From a candidate division NC10 bacterium CSP1-5 (GTDB taxonomy: Bacteria; Methylomirabilota; Methylomirabilia; Methylomirabilales; CSP1-5), in assembly GCA_001443495.1 (NCBI GenBank), contig LDXR01000013.1, positions 33,776 to 97,775 of the forward strand: DNA of 64,000 nucleotides, written 5' to 3'. This document shows positions 42,165 to 51,391 of this stretch, in pieces. The notes beneath the pieces are model-generated. The model was not told the origin of the DNA. It worked only from the letters and a program-made list of their open reading frames with translations, and made no database searches. Position numbers and translations under genes: made by a program. Every line of letters begins with the position of its first letter. Position 1 is the stretch's first letter.

Positions 42165-43412
42165 ATGAACGTCAGCGTAGAAATTGCAAAATTCATTGAA
42201 TCCGTGTTCAGTTGGGTAGGGAATCTCGTGTGGGATCTGCCCTGGCGTCACTCCGTCGACGTCGCCCTCATGAGCTTCATCGTGTATCAGGTCTACATTC
42301 GCATTCGTGGCACACGGGCGATGCGGATCCTGGCGGGGATCGTCGCCTTGGGACTCGGATATCTCACCGCGCAGGCCGCCGGACTGTTTCTGACATCGTG
42401 GGTCCTGGGAGGGATCTGGGCCGCCGCCCTTATCCTCGTCATCGTGATCTTTCAACGCGAGATCCGCCATATGCTGGAGCAGGTCAACCCCAGCCTGCCC
42501 CTGACGACCCTCCTGGGCTGGGGAAGCCCGGTGCAGTTCCGGGAGGAGACCCTGGCCACCCTCGCCCAAACCGCCATGGCCTTCGCGGCCAAGCGCCGCG
42601 GCGCACTTTTCGTGCTCGAGCGGAGCGACTTCGTCGAACCGCTGCTGAAAAGTCCGGGAACGTTGATCGACGCCCAGATCAGTGAAGAGCTGCTCGAGAC
42701 GATCTTTGCCGACCCTGCCCCGCTCCATGACGGAGCGCTCTACGTCCGAGGCGGGAGGGCCTATCGCGCCGGCTGTGTGCTCCCGCTGTCGGACGATCCG
42801 CAGCTCTCCTACTTCTACGGAACCCGCCACCGGGCGGCCGTGGGTATTACAGAGCAGTCGGATGCGGTCGCCGTGGCCGTCTCCGAGGAGCGGGGGACGG
42901 TCTCGGTCGTGGAGGGGGGGACGATCCACCTCGTCGATAATGCCACCGAGCTGCTCACCTGGCTCACCGAGCGGCTCAGCGCGCGGGGGGACACGGGGAA
43001 GCGGCCAGAATCCGCCCTCGCCCTCATCACCCGGAACTGGCGTCCCAAGTTGGCAACGGTGGTGGGGGTGAGCCTTCTCTTATTCGTCCTGGTGGGACAA
43101 AAGAATGACGAGGTAGGGATCTCGATCCCGGTGGTCTTCGTCAACATCCCAAAGGATCTCACCATCGAGGACAATCGGGTTCAGGAGGTGCAGGTCCGGG
43201 TGCGAGGGTCCCGGATGATGCTGAACTTCCTGGATCCTAGCCAGCTCCAGGTCTCTATCGACCTGAACAGGGCCAGCGCTGGCTTCAAGCGCTACAGCAT
43301 TTCTGCCAAGAACATCAACCTCCCCGTGGGCCTGCAGATTGCAGGCACCAACCCTTCCCAGATCGAGCTGCACCTGCGCAGGAAGCCCGCGACCCCCGAG
43401 GGCAAAGGCTAA
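42165..43412 (+). CDS. cdaA: Diadenylate cyclase CdaA fused to a YbbR-like domain
   Basis: A 415-residue membrane protein. Three N-terminal helices (residues 25-110) lead to a DAC domain with LHDGALY (the DGA loop) and GTRHRAAVGITE (the RHR loop) that makes c-di-AMP. A fourth helix (about 290-308) is followed by one YbbR-like repeat (VVFVNIPKDL to LHLRRKP). In most bacteria the YbbR-containing regulator (CdaR) is a separate gene; here both are one chain. The extracytoplasmic YbbR part probably regulates the cyclase. Confidence 0.9.
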   Translation: MNVSVEIAKFIESVFSWVGNLVWDLPWRHSVDVALMSFIVYQVYIRIRGTRAMRILAGIVALGLGYLTAQAAGLFLTSWVLGGIWAAALILVIVIFQREIRHMLEQVNPSLPLTTLLGWGSPVQFREETLATLAQTAMAFAAKRRGALFVLERSDFVEPLLKSPGTLIDAQISEELLETIFADPAPLHDGALYVRGGRAYRAGCVLPLSDDPQLSYFYGTRHRAAVGITEQSDAVAVAVSEERGTVSVVEGGTIHLVDNATELLTWLTERLSARGDTGKRPESALALITRNWRPKLATVVGVSLLLFVLVGQKNDEVGISIPVVFVNIPKDLTIEDNRVQEVQVRVRGSRMMLNFLDPSQLQVSIDLNRASAGFKRYSISAKNINLPVGLQIAGTNPSQIELHLRRKPATPEGKG

Positions 43413-43442
43413 GAAAAGCTGTTGCATGGAGGCAACCGCGCC

Positions 43443-43742
43443 CTATTGGGGGGCAGGCGTCGGGAGGGTGCTGAACACCTTGTAGACCCAGGAATCTTCG
43501 GAGACGATCCTGAGATAGCGCGACCCGAGAATCACCGATTGCAGGACTGTCGCCGCATGGGGCAGCACCGATTCCAGCCATTTTCGAAGCCGTTTTTCGG
43601 CCTCCGCCTCGGTCACGTGGGGCTGCTGGAGCTCCTTGAGCAGCTTCCCCAATGCCTCCACCGTCTCCCTGCTCACTGCCGGGGTGGCCTGGAGGCCGGT
43701 GATCAGTCGAGAAACGATGCTCTTGTCTAATGCGGCTGCCAT
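43443..43742 (-). CDS. Hypothetical protein (99 aa)
   Basis: A helical, soluble protein with several Leu-rich amphipathic helices (VEALGKLLKELQQPH, EKRLRKWLESVLPHA) and no motif I recognise. It precedes a protease remnant on the same strand. Confidence 0.5.
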   Translation of the reverse strand: MAAALDKSIVSRLITGLQATPAVSRETVEALGKLLKELQQPHVTEAEAEKRLRKWLESVLPHAATVLQSVILGSRYLRIVSEDSWVYKVFSTLPTPAPQ

Positions 43743-43828
43743 AGCACCTCCTCAGGGATTTGCGTCCTGTCCGCGTTCAACTCGACCTCGCAGAGCTCCG
43801 GTATACGCTAGCAAGTTTCCTCCTCTTG

Positions 43829-44310
43829 TCAAGCGGAGTGGGCACCTCCGGACGGGCCCGCGGGACGCGTGCGATACGGCAGCGGGATGTACTCGACCGA
43901 GGGGCGCTGCCGGGCGGGCTGGGGAAACAGGGCCATCAACTGGTGGATCTCATCGGGGATGGCTGGGCTCACCGGCAGCCCCATCTCTTTGGCCTCCTCA
44001 AACGTGATGGGGTAATCGTGGGTCCAGGTGCCCTGGCTCAGGGTCTCTGCCAGGACCGCCGCACGGTCGCGGCCGACCCGCTCTTCCAGGATCCAGGTGA
44101 CACACTGGCGGACCTGGCGCAGAGCCTTCTCGGCCATGTCGGCGTGGATCAGGGTGGCGTCGTCGATCTCGTTCTTGTCTTTCTGCTCCAAGACCCGGAG
44201 GATCGAAGCCGCCGGCTTCTGGCCAAGCTGAGGGTCGACGGGGCCCAGGACGGCACTTTCATCCATCACGATCTCATCGGCAGCCAGCGCGATGAGGGTT
44301 CCCCCTCTGG
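43829..44310 (-). pseudogene. N-terminally truncated SDH/ClpP-class serine protease remnant
   Basis: The frame reads GGTLIALAADEIVMDESAVL then GPVDPQLGQ, the conserved core of SDH-type ClpP-fold proteases, and a full C-terminal half. The N-terminal half is missing, and the position of the catalytic Ser (usually SGGT) is Arg (RGGT). The open frame begins inside the 3' end of tatD at 44404. It is therefore a remnant, not a working enzyme. Confidence 0.65.
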
Positions 44311-44348
44311 GGAATCGCCCCTTTCCCCGCTGCCCATGGGGTGGGCAG

Positions 44349-45131
44349 TTACGGGACGCTGGGACAGGACGAGGAAAATGCCTTCGGAAAGAGCCGCCGG
44401 GCATTCTCGGTCGTCACGCGAGCCACCTCCTCTATCGATACGCCTTTCGCCGCGGCGATGGCCTGGCAGGAGACCAGGACGTTCCTTGGCTCGTTTCTGG
44501 CGGCCGGGTCGGGTCCGAGAACCGGCGAGTCGGTCTCAAGAATCAGACGATCGAGTGGGAGGCGTTCGAGCAGCTTCTGCTTCTGCCGGGATCGCACCAC
44601 CGAGGGGGGAATGGAAAAGTAATAGCCGGCTTCTATCCCCTCCAGGGCCGCCGACGCCTTCCCATCGAAGGCGTGCAGGAGCACTTTCCGCGCGCCATGC
44701 TGCTGCAGGAACCGGACCGTGTGCCCCCCGGCAGACCGGGAATGGATGTTGAGGGGGAGATCCAACTCCTCCGACAACGCGACAAACTTGGCGAGCGCCT
44801 GCTCCTGGACCTCCCATCCATTCGTCTCCTTGACAACCCAATGGTCGAGCCCCACCTCTCCGATCCCGACCACGCGGTCCTCGTGGGCCCGGATAAAGGC
44901 CACCATGGCCTCGGCCGCCTCGAGATCCAGGACGTCAGGATACAGGCCTGCACAGGGTTTGAGGAGGGGAAATCTTTCGGCCAGCTCCAGAACGGTGCGC
45001 GCATCATCCAGGTTCTCACTGACCGTCACAATCCCCACGACTCCCGCCTCGGCCGCCGCCTGCAGCACGGTCTCGAGATCAGTCCCAAAGGCCCTGTCAC
45101 TCATATGGGCGTGGGCGTCAATGAGCTCCAT
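44349..45131 (-). CDS. TatD-family metal-dependent deoxyribonuclease
   Basis: A 260-residue TIM-barrel nuclease. The metal ligands lie in IDAHAHMSD, GIGEVGLD, NIHSR, LLHAFDG and ETDSPVL. TatD enzymes act in DNA repair or RNA quality control. Length and motifs are complete. It is preceded by a repetitive intergenic stretch. Confidence 0.92.
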   Translation of the reverse strand: MELIDAHAHMSDRAFGTDLETVLQAAAEAGVVGIVTVSENLDDARTVLELAERFPLLKPCAGLYPDVLDLEAAEAMVAFIRAHEDRVVGIGEVGLDHWVVKETNGWEVQEQALAKFVALSEELDLPLNIHSRSAGGHTVRFLQQHGARKVLLHAFDGKASAALEGIEAGYYFSIPPSVVRSRQKQKLLERLPLDRLILETDSPVLGPDPAARNEPRNVLVSCQAIAAAKGVSIEEVARVTTENARRLFPKAFSSSCPSVP

Positions 45132-45138
45132 GGTTGTT

Positions 45139-45217
45139 TACTGGTGATTGGTGAATGGTGGTTGGTGATTGGTGAAAAGCACGAGTCACTAACCACTAAT
45201 CACTATTCACTCGTCAC
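45139..45217. repeat. Degenerate GGTGATTGGTGAA / CACTAATCACT repeat
   Basis: Units like TTGGTGATTGGTGA and their near complements (CACTAACCACTAATCACT) fill the stretch between tatD and the pepF stop. The two halves can pair as an imperfect hairpin. It overlaps the final codons of the oligopeptidase gene. Confidence 0.6.
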
Positions 45218-47011
45218 CCCGGCGAGGGCTTTGGCTCGCTCCACGAGGGTCCTGATCTCATCGAAGCCCTTCTGCCAGAAGCTGCGGTCGCGGAAATCCA
45301 CGCCGAGCGGCTTCAGGAGGGCTTCGGGGGCGCTCGAACTCCCCGCCGCGAGAAACTCCAGGTATCGTGGAACAAAGGACGACCCTTCCTCCTTGTACAA
45401 CCGGTACAGGGAGAGGACCAACAGATGACCGAAGACATAGCTGTAGCAGTAGAAGCGGGTGTGAATAAAGTGCGGGATATAGGACCATCCCAGGCGGTAT
45501 CCGGGAACCATCTCGACTGCGTCACCGTAGTAGCGGCCATTTGCCGCCAGCCAGGCCGCGGCCAGCCCCTCGGACGTCAGGCGTCCGCGCCCCCGCGCCC
45601 GAAACACCGCCTCCTCAAACCGCGTTAGGACGTTCTGTCGGAAGACGGTTGCACACGCATCCTCGATCTTGCTGCACAGCAGGGCGAGTTCCACGCGCGG
45701 ATCCCGGTGTCTGTCAAGCATCTGGTCGAACACGAGAAATTCCCCAAAGACCGAAGCCGTCTCACAGGTAATCAGGGACGGATCGTAATTGAAGAGGGTT
45801 TGGCCGCTGGCCAGGACACCATGGACCCCGTGGCCAAGCTCATGGGCAACTGTCATGACATCCCGGAGCGTATCGGTATAGTTGCACAGAATGTACGGGT
45901 GCAGTCCGGGGGAGGGAGAAGCACAGAAAGCCCCGCCGCGTTTCCCCTTTCGAATCTCCGCATCGATCCAGCCCCGGGTGAAGAAGTCCTGTGCGATTTC
46001 GCTGAACCGGGGCGCAAAGGCCCGAAAGGCCTCGACGATGGCGGCCCGGGCCTCTCCGAAGGTGCACGCGGGAAGCTCCCCGCTGACCGGAGCGTACTGG
46101 TCGTAGAGAGCAAGCCGGTCGAGTCCCAGGAGCTTTGCCTTGAGGCGGAAGTAGTCCTGGGCGACCCAGTAGTTGGCCTCGGTGACCTCCATCATCTGCT
46201 CGACCGCTGTGTGGTCGATCTCGTTTGACAGGTGCCGTTCGGCCATCGGGTCGGGATAGTGGCGCAGCCGATCCATGGTGAGGTGGTCTTGGATCAGCGT
46301 GTCATAGGTCAAGGTGAGGACGAGCTCGTTCCGGCCCAGGACCTCAAAGAGGGTCTCCATCGCCCGGGCCCGCAGTCCTCGGTCGGCGCGGTGGAGCATC
46401 GACAGGAGTTCAGGCATCGTCAGGTCCCGAACGGTCCCCTCGTGCTCGAGGGGGAAACTCAGGGAGGAGAGGAGCTCGGTGAAGAGACGCCCGAATGCCC
46501 GCCGGCCGGTGTTGTCCTTTTCATTGACGACCTGTTCCTCTGCCTCGCTCAGTTTGTGAGGTCGGTACCGCCGTCCGTGGGCAAGGTAATGGCGGTAGCC
46601 TATCAGGACAGGGTCGGCGATCAGCCGCGCCGCCGCCGACTCCTCCAGCTCGAGCCACTCTAGGTCAAAGAAGAACAGGCGGTTCCGGACGCCGGTCAGC
46701 CACTGTTCGACCCGTTGTTGCAGGTCCTGGTGCTCCGGCCGGAGGCTATCCGAGGCGTACAGGAGACCGGCGTACGTGGCCACGCGGCTCATGCCTTCCT
46801 CGATCGCCTCAAGACCGCGAAGGGCTTCCAGGACGTGCGATGCCGCTGGCCCCCCGGGGACGTTGATGGTCTCGCGGTACCGCTGGGCGAAGGTCTCGGC
46901 GCGCCCCTGCAGCGACTCGAGCCTCTCACGGAGGCGCGGGTCATCGTGCGCGGCAAAGAGATCACTCAGGTCCCAGACGACCCCAGCGGTGCTCGACGTC
47001 TTCACCTCCAC
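45203..47011 (-). CDS. M3-family oligoendopeptidase, PepF-like
   Basis: A 602-residue cytoplasmic zinc peptidase. The HExxH motif is in VAHELGHGVHG with the distant Glu in ETASVFGEF. GTG 47011, preceded by GAGGAG seven bases away, starts the family-typical N-terminus; the frame is open to 47092. It cleaves short peptides. It precedes a TatD gene on the same strand. Confidence 0.93.
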   Translation of the reverse strand: MEVKTSSTAGVVWDLSDLFAAHDDPRLRERLESLQGRAETFAQRYRETINVPGGPAASHVLEALRGLEAIEEGMSRVATYAGLLYASDSLRPEHQDLQQRVEQWLTGVRNRLFFFDLEWLELEESAAARLIADPVLIGYRHYLAHGRRYRPHKLSEAEEQVVNEKDNTGRRAFGRLFTELLSSLSFPLEHEGTVRDLTMPELLSMLHRADRGLRARAMETLFEVLGRNELVLTLTYDTLIQDHLTMDRLRHYPDPMAERHLSNEIDHTAVEQMMEVTEANYWVAQDYFRLKAKLLGLDRLALYDQYAPVSGELPACTFGEARAAIVEAFRAFAPRFSEIAQDFFTRGWIDAEIRKGKRGGAFCASPSPGLHPYILCNYTDTLRDVMTVAHELGHGVHGVLASGQTLFNYDPSLITCETASVFGEFLVFDQMLDRHRDPRVELALLCSKIEDACATVFRQNVLTRFEEAVFRARGRGRLTSEGLAAAWLAANGRYYGDAVEMVPGYRLGWSYIPHFIHTRFYCYSYVFGHLLVLSLYRLYKEEGSSFVPRYLEFLAAGSSSAPEALLKPLGVDFRDRSFWQKGFDEIRTLVERAKALAGVTSE

Positions 47012-47177
47012 GGGCTTGCTCCTCTCGCAACCGACGGACGTTTTCACCTGACCCGGGTTATTGTACGGGAGCAGAGGAGAGAAGGCAACCACAGAGGGCT
47101 TGCCCAGGCCCTCCCCTTCCCGGTATGCTTCTCCAGGCGGAGGGAACGGGAAGGGATATCACACAGATGAGACGGCG

Positions 47178-48146
47178 ATGAGGTGCCACAAGGGATTGGG
47201 GGGCAGGATGGCACTCATGGTCCTGTTCCTGTTCGGCCTTCCCCTGCTCGCTCTGGCGGCATCGCTGGGAGAATGGACGAAGGCCGCCCCCATGCCGAGC
47301 AAACGAACCGAGGTGGCCGTCGCCGAACTTCATGGCAAGATCTACGTGATCGGCGGCTTCGGCTACTTTTTCCTGGGAGGGGTCTCGGATGCCGTCGAGG
47401 CCTATGATCCGGAGACCGATCGGTGGCAGAAAAAGGCGCCCCTGCTCGAGTCTCTCCACCATACCGCTGTCGCGGCGGTCAACGGGAAATTATACGTGGT
47501 CGGCGGGTACGCAAGGATCTGGCCGTGGAGGGCGGTGAACACCGTCTGGGAATACGATCCCGCGCGGGACCAATGGCAGCGGAAGGCCCCGATGCCCACC
47601 GCCCGCGGCGCCCTGGCAATCGGGGTGATCGATGGAAAGATATACGCTGCGGGAGGAAAGACGAACGGCGAGGTCCTACGAATCTTCGAAGTCTATGATC
47701 CCACCACGGACACCTGGCAGACGCTTGCCCCGATGCCTAGCCCCCGGGATCACCTGGCGGTCGCGGCCGTGGACGGCCGCCTCTACGCCATAGGGGGACG
47801 CATGGGAACCATGAGCCGCAACGTAGGCGCCAATGAATCCTACGACCCCCAAAGGAAGGAATGGACCGTCCGGACTCCCATGCCGACCGCGCGAGGTGGC
47901 ATTGCTGCCGCAGCTGTTGGCGGTCGGATCTACATCTTTGGCGGCGAGGACCCCGAACGCACCTTTGCCGACGCCGAGGCCTATGATCCGAAGACGGATC
48001 GGTGGGTCAAGCTCAAACCGATGCCCACGGCCCGTCACGGACTGGGGGCTGCCTCTTTCGAAGGCCGCATCTACGTGATTGCCGGAGGCCCCGAGCCGGG
48101 GGCTTCTCGGAGCGATCTGAATGAGGTCTTTACGCCACCGCAGTAG
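47178..48146 (+). CDS. Secreted Kelch-repeat protein, complete paralog
   Basis: The 322 residues comprise a signal peptide (about residues 11-27, ending LALAA) and six Kelch blades. Repeating YDP..D.W.. and GRIY(V/I/A)(I/F)GG motifs are visible at roughly 50-residue spacing. It is a close relative of the partial protein at 1-504. Start 47178 or 47208. It is divergent from the oligopeptidase gene and is followed by a repeat and squalene synthase. A binding scaffold in the periplasm is inferred. Confidence 0.88.
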   Translation: MRCHKGLGGRMALMVLFLFGLPLLALAASLGEWTKAAPMPSKRTEVAVAELHGKIYVIGGFGYFFLGGVSDAVEAYDPETDRWQKKAPLLESLHHTAVAAVNGKLYVVGGYARIWPWRAVNTVWEYDPARDQWQRKAPMPTARGALAIGVIDGKIYAAGGKTNGEVLRIFEVYDPTTDTWQTLAPMPSPRDHLAVAAVDGRLYAIGGRMGTMSRNVGANESYDPQRKEWTVRTPMPTARGGIAAAAVGGRIYIFGGEDPERTFADAEAYDPKTDRWVKLKPMPTARHGLGAASFEGRIYVIAGGPEPGASRSDLNEVFTPPQ

Positions 48147-48147
48147 A

Positions 48148-48265
48148 CAGCTGGGATGCTGGAACGCTGGGAAGCTAGGATGCTTGAAGGCCGCACTGCG
48201 GGTATTCGGAGGACAAAGCCTTCGCTTTCCAGCTTTCAAGCCTTCTAGCGTGCCAGCCTTCTAGC
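48148..48265. repeat. Word-like intergenic repeat (GGGATGCTGGAACG / CTTCTAGC units)
   Basis: Degenerate units (GCTGGGAAGCTAGGATGCTT and the complementary AGCTTTCAAGCCTTCTAGC) occur twice across about 115 bases between the Kelch and squalene synthase genes. Halves are complementary, so a hairpin is possible. Confidence 0.6.
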
Positions 48266-48281
48266 CGGAGTATCAAAGCAT

Positions 48282-49319
48282 ATGGGAAGAAGTGAGTCGG
48301 AACTCCTCGGTGAGATCTTGAAGCGCGTCAGCCGGACCTTTTTTCTCAGCCTGAAGGTCCTGCCCAAAGATCTCAGGCGCCCAGTGGGCCTCGCCTACCT
48401 CTTCGCCCGTGCCGCCGACACCATCGCTGACACCCGGCTGGTCAGCCGGGACAAGCGCCTCGAGTACCTGGAGCTGTTTCGAGCGGAGATTCAGGAGAAC
48501 GGCCCGAGTCGTATCCGCGAGGTCAAGGAGGCGCTGACCGGTCCGCAGCAGATCCCGGAAGAGCGAGAACTCCTCGCCCGACTCGAGGAGTGTTTTGCGA
48601 TCTACCGGGGGCTGAATCCCGCAGACCGGGCGCGGATCCGAGATCTCATCCTGACCATCACCCAGGGCATGCAGATGGATCTCACGACCTTTCCCGGAGA
48701 GGAAGACGGCCGCCTCATTGCGTTGAAGACCCGGAACGACCTCGACCGGTACACGTATTTTGTCGCGGGATGCGTCGGGGAATTCTGGACCGAGATACAC
48801 ATGGCCCACCGTCCCTCCCTCAGGGCATGGGACGTCGCCGAGATGGAGAGACGGGGGGTCCGGTTCGGCAAGGGGCTCCAGATGACCAACATCCTTCGGG
48901 ACCTTCCCCGAGATCTACGCATCGGCCGCTGTTATCTCCCGGAGCAGGATTTAGCCGCCCTGGGCATCACCCCGGAAGATCTGCTGGAGCCCAAGTCCAT
49001 CACCCAACTGCGCCCCCTCCTGCACGACCTGCTCGCAGAGACCCTGGCGCACTACCAGAGCGGCTGGAACTACACGTTGGCCATTCCCCGGCGGGAGATC
49101 CGCATGCGGCTGGCCTGCGCCTGGCCCCTCCTCATCGGGCTCAAGACGCTCGCCCTCATCGCGCAATCGGAGAATCTGCTGGACCCTTCCGCACCCACGA
49201 AGATCTCTCGCCCTGAGGTCTACCGCATCATGGCCTCCTCCCTGCTGATGATCGGCTCCAACCGGCGCCTCAGCCGCTACTACGAGGCGCTGCGCCGAAC
49301 CATCCCCACCGTGCCATGA
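48282..49319 (+). CDS. Squalene/phytoene synthase family protein
   Basis: A 345-residue head-to-head prenyl transferase. The first Asp motif is ARAADTIADT and the second is MTNILRDLPRDL, with QGMQMDL nearby. It resembles eukaryotic-type squalene synthases and the HpnC/HpnD hopanoid enzymes. It probably makes squalene or an intermediate from two farnesyl diphosphates. The ATGA junction with the next gene (49316) couples it to a Rieske protein. Confidence 0.88.
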   Translation: MGRSESELLGEILKRVSRTFFLSLKVLPKDLRRPVGLAYLFARAADTIADTRLVSRDKRLEYLELFRAEIQENGPSRIREVKEALTGPQQIPEERELLARLEECFAIYRGLNPADRARIRDLILTITQGMQMDLTTFPGEEDGRLIALKTRNDLDRYTYFVAGCVGEFWTEIHMAHRPSLRAWDVAEMERRGVRFGKGLQMTNILRDLPRDLRIGRCYLPEQDLAALGITPEDLLEPKSITQLRPLLHDLLAETLAHYQSGWNYTLAIPRREIRMRLACAWPLLIGLKTLALIAQSENLLDPSAPTKISRPEVYRIMASSLLMIGSNRRLSRYYEALRRTIPTVP

Positions 49320-51055
49320 AGACGTCGCGATTCGTCAAGGCGGCCAGGATGGCCGATCTCGAACGAAAGGGCTGCATGGTCCTCCAGGTGGAGGGACACA
49401 CTATTGCCCTATTCCTGCACCAGGGCTCCCTGTACGCCATTGACAACCGATGCCCGCACATGGGGTTTCCCCTGGACCGCGGGACGCTCCAGGACGGGGT
49501 CTTGACCTGCCACTGGCACCACGCCCGCTTTGATCTTGCGAGTGGCGGCACCTTTGACCCCTGGGCTGATGATGTCCGGAGCTTCCCCGTCCGTGTGGAG
49601 GGGGACGAGGTCTGGATCGATCCCTCGCCACGGGCGGATGAGCAGGGCCGACAGCTCCAGAGACTTGAGGACGGCTTGCAGCGCAACATCCGGCTCGTGA
49701 TTGCGAAGTCGGTCATCGCCCTTGTCGAAAAAGAGGGCGGCGGGCACGAACCCCTTCGGACCGGTCTCAGCTTTGGTGCCAGATTCCGCCGCGATGGCTG
49801 GTCGATGGGCCTCACCATCCTCACCTGCGCAGCCAATCTCCTCCGCTCCCTGCACGCCGATGACCGGGCACGAGCGCTGTACCACGGCCTCTCGGCGGTG
49901 GCCCAGGACTGCGACGGCCAGCCGCCCCGTGTTCCCATGCGACCGCTCCCCATGCCGTCGACGGGCCCCGACTCCTTGAAGCGCTGGTTCCGCCGGTATA
50001 TCGAGGTGCGGGACGCTGAAGGGGCCGAGCGGTGCCTGGCCAGCGTCCTCCGAGGTGGAGGAGACCCCGCCCAGGTCGCCGATCTCCTCTTTGCGGCGGC
50101 CACCGACCATCGGTACCTGAGCACCGGACACGTGCTGGACTTCACCAACAAGGCCCTTGAGGCCCTGGACACGGTCGGCTGGCCGCATGCCGAAGCCGTT
50201 CTGCCCAGCCTGGTCCTGAACTATGCGACGGCGGATCGGATGGAGGAATCGAACGCCTGGCGGCATCCTGTTGACCTCGTTGCGATCCTCCATGCCGCCT
50301 TTGATCGCCTGCCAGAAGCATTGGAGGCTGGGGCAAGGCGTCAGGTCGTCTGGGGCGGGCGAACGGCATTGATTCCGGTCCTGTTGGGTGAAGATCCCCG
50401 AGCTATCGCCGACGCCCTTCTGACCGCTCTACGGGAGGGGGCAACCCTTCAGGCCCTGGGCGGCGCGGTGGCGTATGCGGCAGCGCTGCGCATCGCCCGC
50501 TTCCACACGGCAAACGAGTTCGGGGACTGGGATACGGTCCTTCACACGTTCACCTTTGCCAATGCCGTCTTCCAGGGACTCCGCCGAGCGCCGTCCCCTG
50601 AACTGGCGCGCGGGCTCTTTGACGCCGCCATGAGTATCTACCTCGACCGCTTCCTGAACGTCCCCGTTGCCCGTCTGCCCGAGGGAGGGCCTGGTCCGGC
50701 CCAAGACCGCATGATGCTTGATGAACTCCTCACGACGTTCGACCGAAGGCATCAGGTGGATGAGGCAGGTCTGCTCGTCGCTCGCTATCTGGCCTCCGGC
50801 GCCGGTGCCGGCCCCCTTCTCGCCACTCTAGGCCATGCCCTGTTCCGGGAGGATCGGGACTTTCACACCATCCAGGCGCTGGAGGCTGCCTTCCGCGTCT
50901 ATGCGCTCACGGAAGATCCGGCGGAAAAGGCCCACGTCTTGATCGCGGCTGCTCGCTATCTGGCGGCCCATGCCCCCACTCCGCGCGCCCAGGGGCAGAC
51001 TTTCCAGATCGCCTACCGTCTCCACCGGGGTGAACGGATCTATGAAGAGACCTAG
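49316..51055 (+). CDS. Rieske [2Fe-2S] N-domain fused to an unknown large domain
   Basis: The 579 residues begin with a Rieske fold (residues 1-105): the ligands are Cys-His in CPHMGF and Cys-His in CHWHH. The remaining 470 residues are mostly helical with repeated Leu-rich helices (ALDTVGWPHAEAVLPSLVLN) and many His, and I do not recognise them. The gene overlaps squalene synthase by four bases, so the two proteins are made together. A role in oxidising a terpenoid product is a reasonable hypothesis but unproven. Confidence 0.75.
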   Translation: MKTSRFVKAARMADLERKGCMVLQVEGHTIALFLHQGSLYAIDNRCPHMGFPLDRGTLQDGVLTCHWHHARFDLASGGTFDPWADDVRSFPVRVEGDEVWIDPSPRADEQGRQLQRLEDGLQRNIRLVIAKSVIALVEKEGGGHEPLRTGLSFGARFRRDGWSMGLTILTCAANLLRSLHADDRARALYHGLSAVAQDCDGQPPRVPMRPLPMPSTGPDSLKRWFRRYIEVRDAEGAERCLASVLRGGGDPAQVADLLFAAATDHRYLSTGHVLDFTNKALEALDTVGWPHAEAVLPSLVLNYATADRMEESNAWRHPVDLVAILHAAFDRLPEALEAGARRQVVWGGRTALIPVLLGEDPRAIADALLTALREGATLQALGGAVAYAAALRIARFHTANEFGDWDTVLHTFTFANAVFQGLRRAPSPELARGLFDAAMSIYLDRFLNVPVARLPEGGPGPAQDRMMLDELLTTFDRRHQVDEAGLLVARYLASGAGAGPLLATLGHALFREDRDFHTIQALEAAFRVYALTEDPAEKAHVLIAAARYLAAHAPTPRAQGQTFQIAYRLHRGERIYEET

Positions 51056-51133
51056 TGCCGTAGATGCCGGCCCCCTTCTCCGCAAACTCTGCTATAATAG
51101 CGGCGGGTCGAAAGGACACCAGGCGTGCCAGAG

Positions 51134-51331
51134 ATGGCTGAAGACAGGATGGAGAGACCCTTGGTCGCGATTACCGTTCATAAGGTGCCGAACAAAGAGT
51201 TCTGTGGCGTGGTGGTCTTGAGACAAGAGTCTGACGGCTCGTGGACAGGACAGTGCAGCAAATGTGGAGAGGCCTTTCAGGTCGAAGAGGACCCCAAGTT
51301 CAAGGCCCGCATCCTCGCCCTACGCAACTAA
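51134..51331 (+). CDS. Small zinc-ribbon-like protein (65 aa)
   Basis: One CSKCG knuckle follows a beta-like half (VAITVHKVPNKEFCGVVVL). It is unrecognised. GTG 51125 or ATG 51134 may start it. A TATAAT lies at 51093-51098 upstream. It is downstream of the Rieske gene by about 80 bases. Confidence 0.5.
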   Translation: MAEDRMERPLVAITVHKVPNKEFCGVVVLRQESDGSWTGQCSKCGEAFQVEEDPKFKARILALRN

Positions 51332-51391
51332 ACCGAACAGCCTAGATCAAGGGATGAAGGGATCCTTCATCCAACGACGCCGAGCAGGGAG

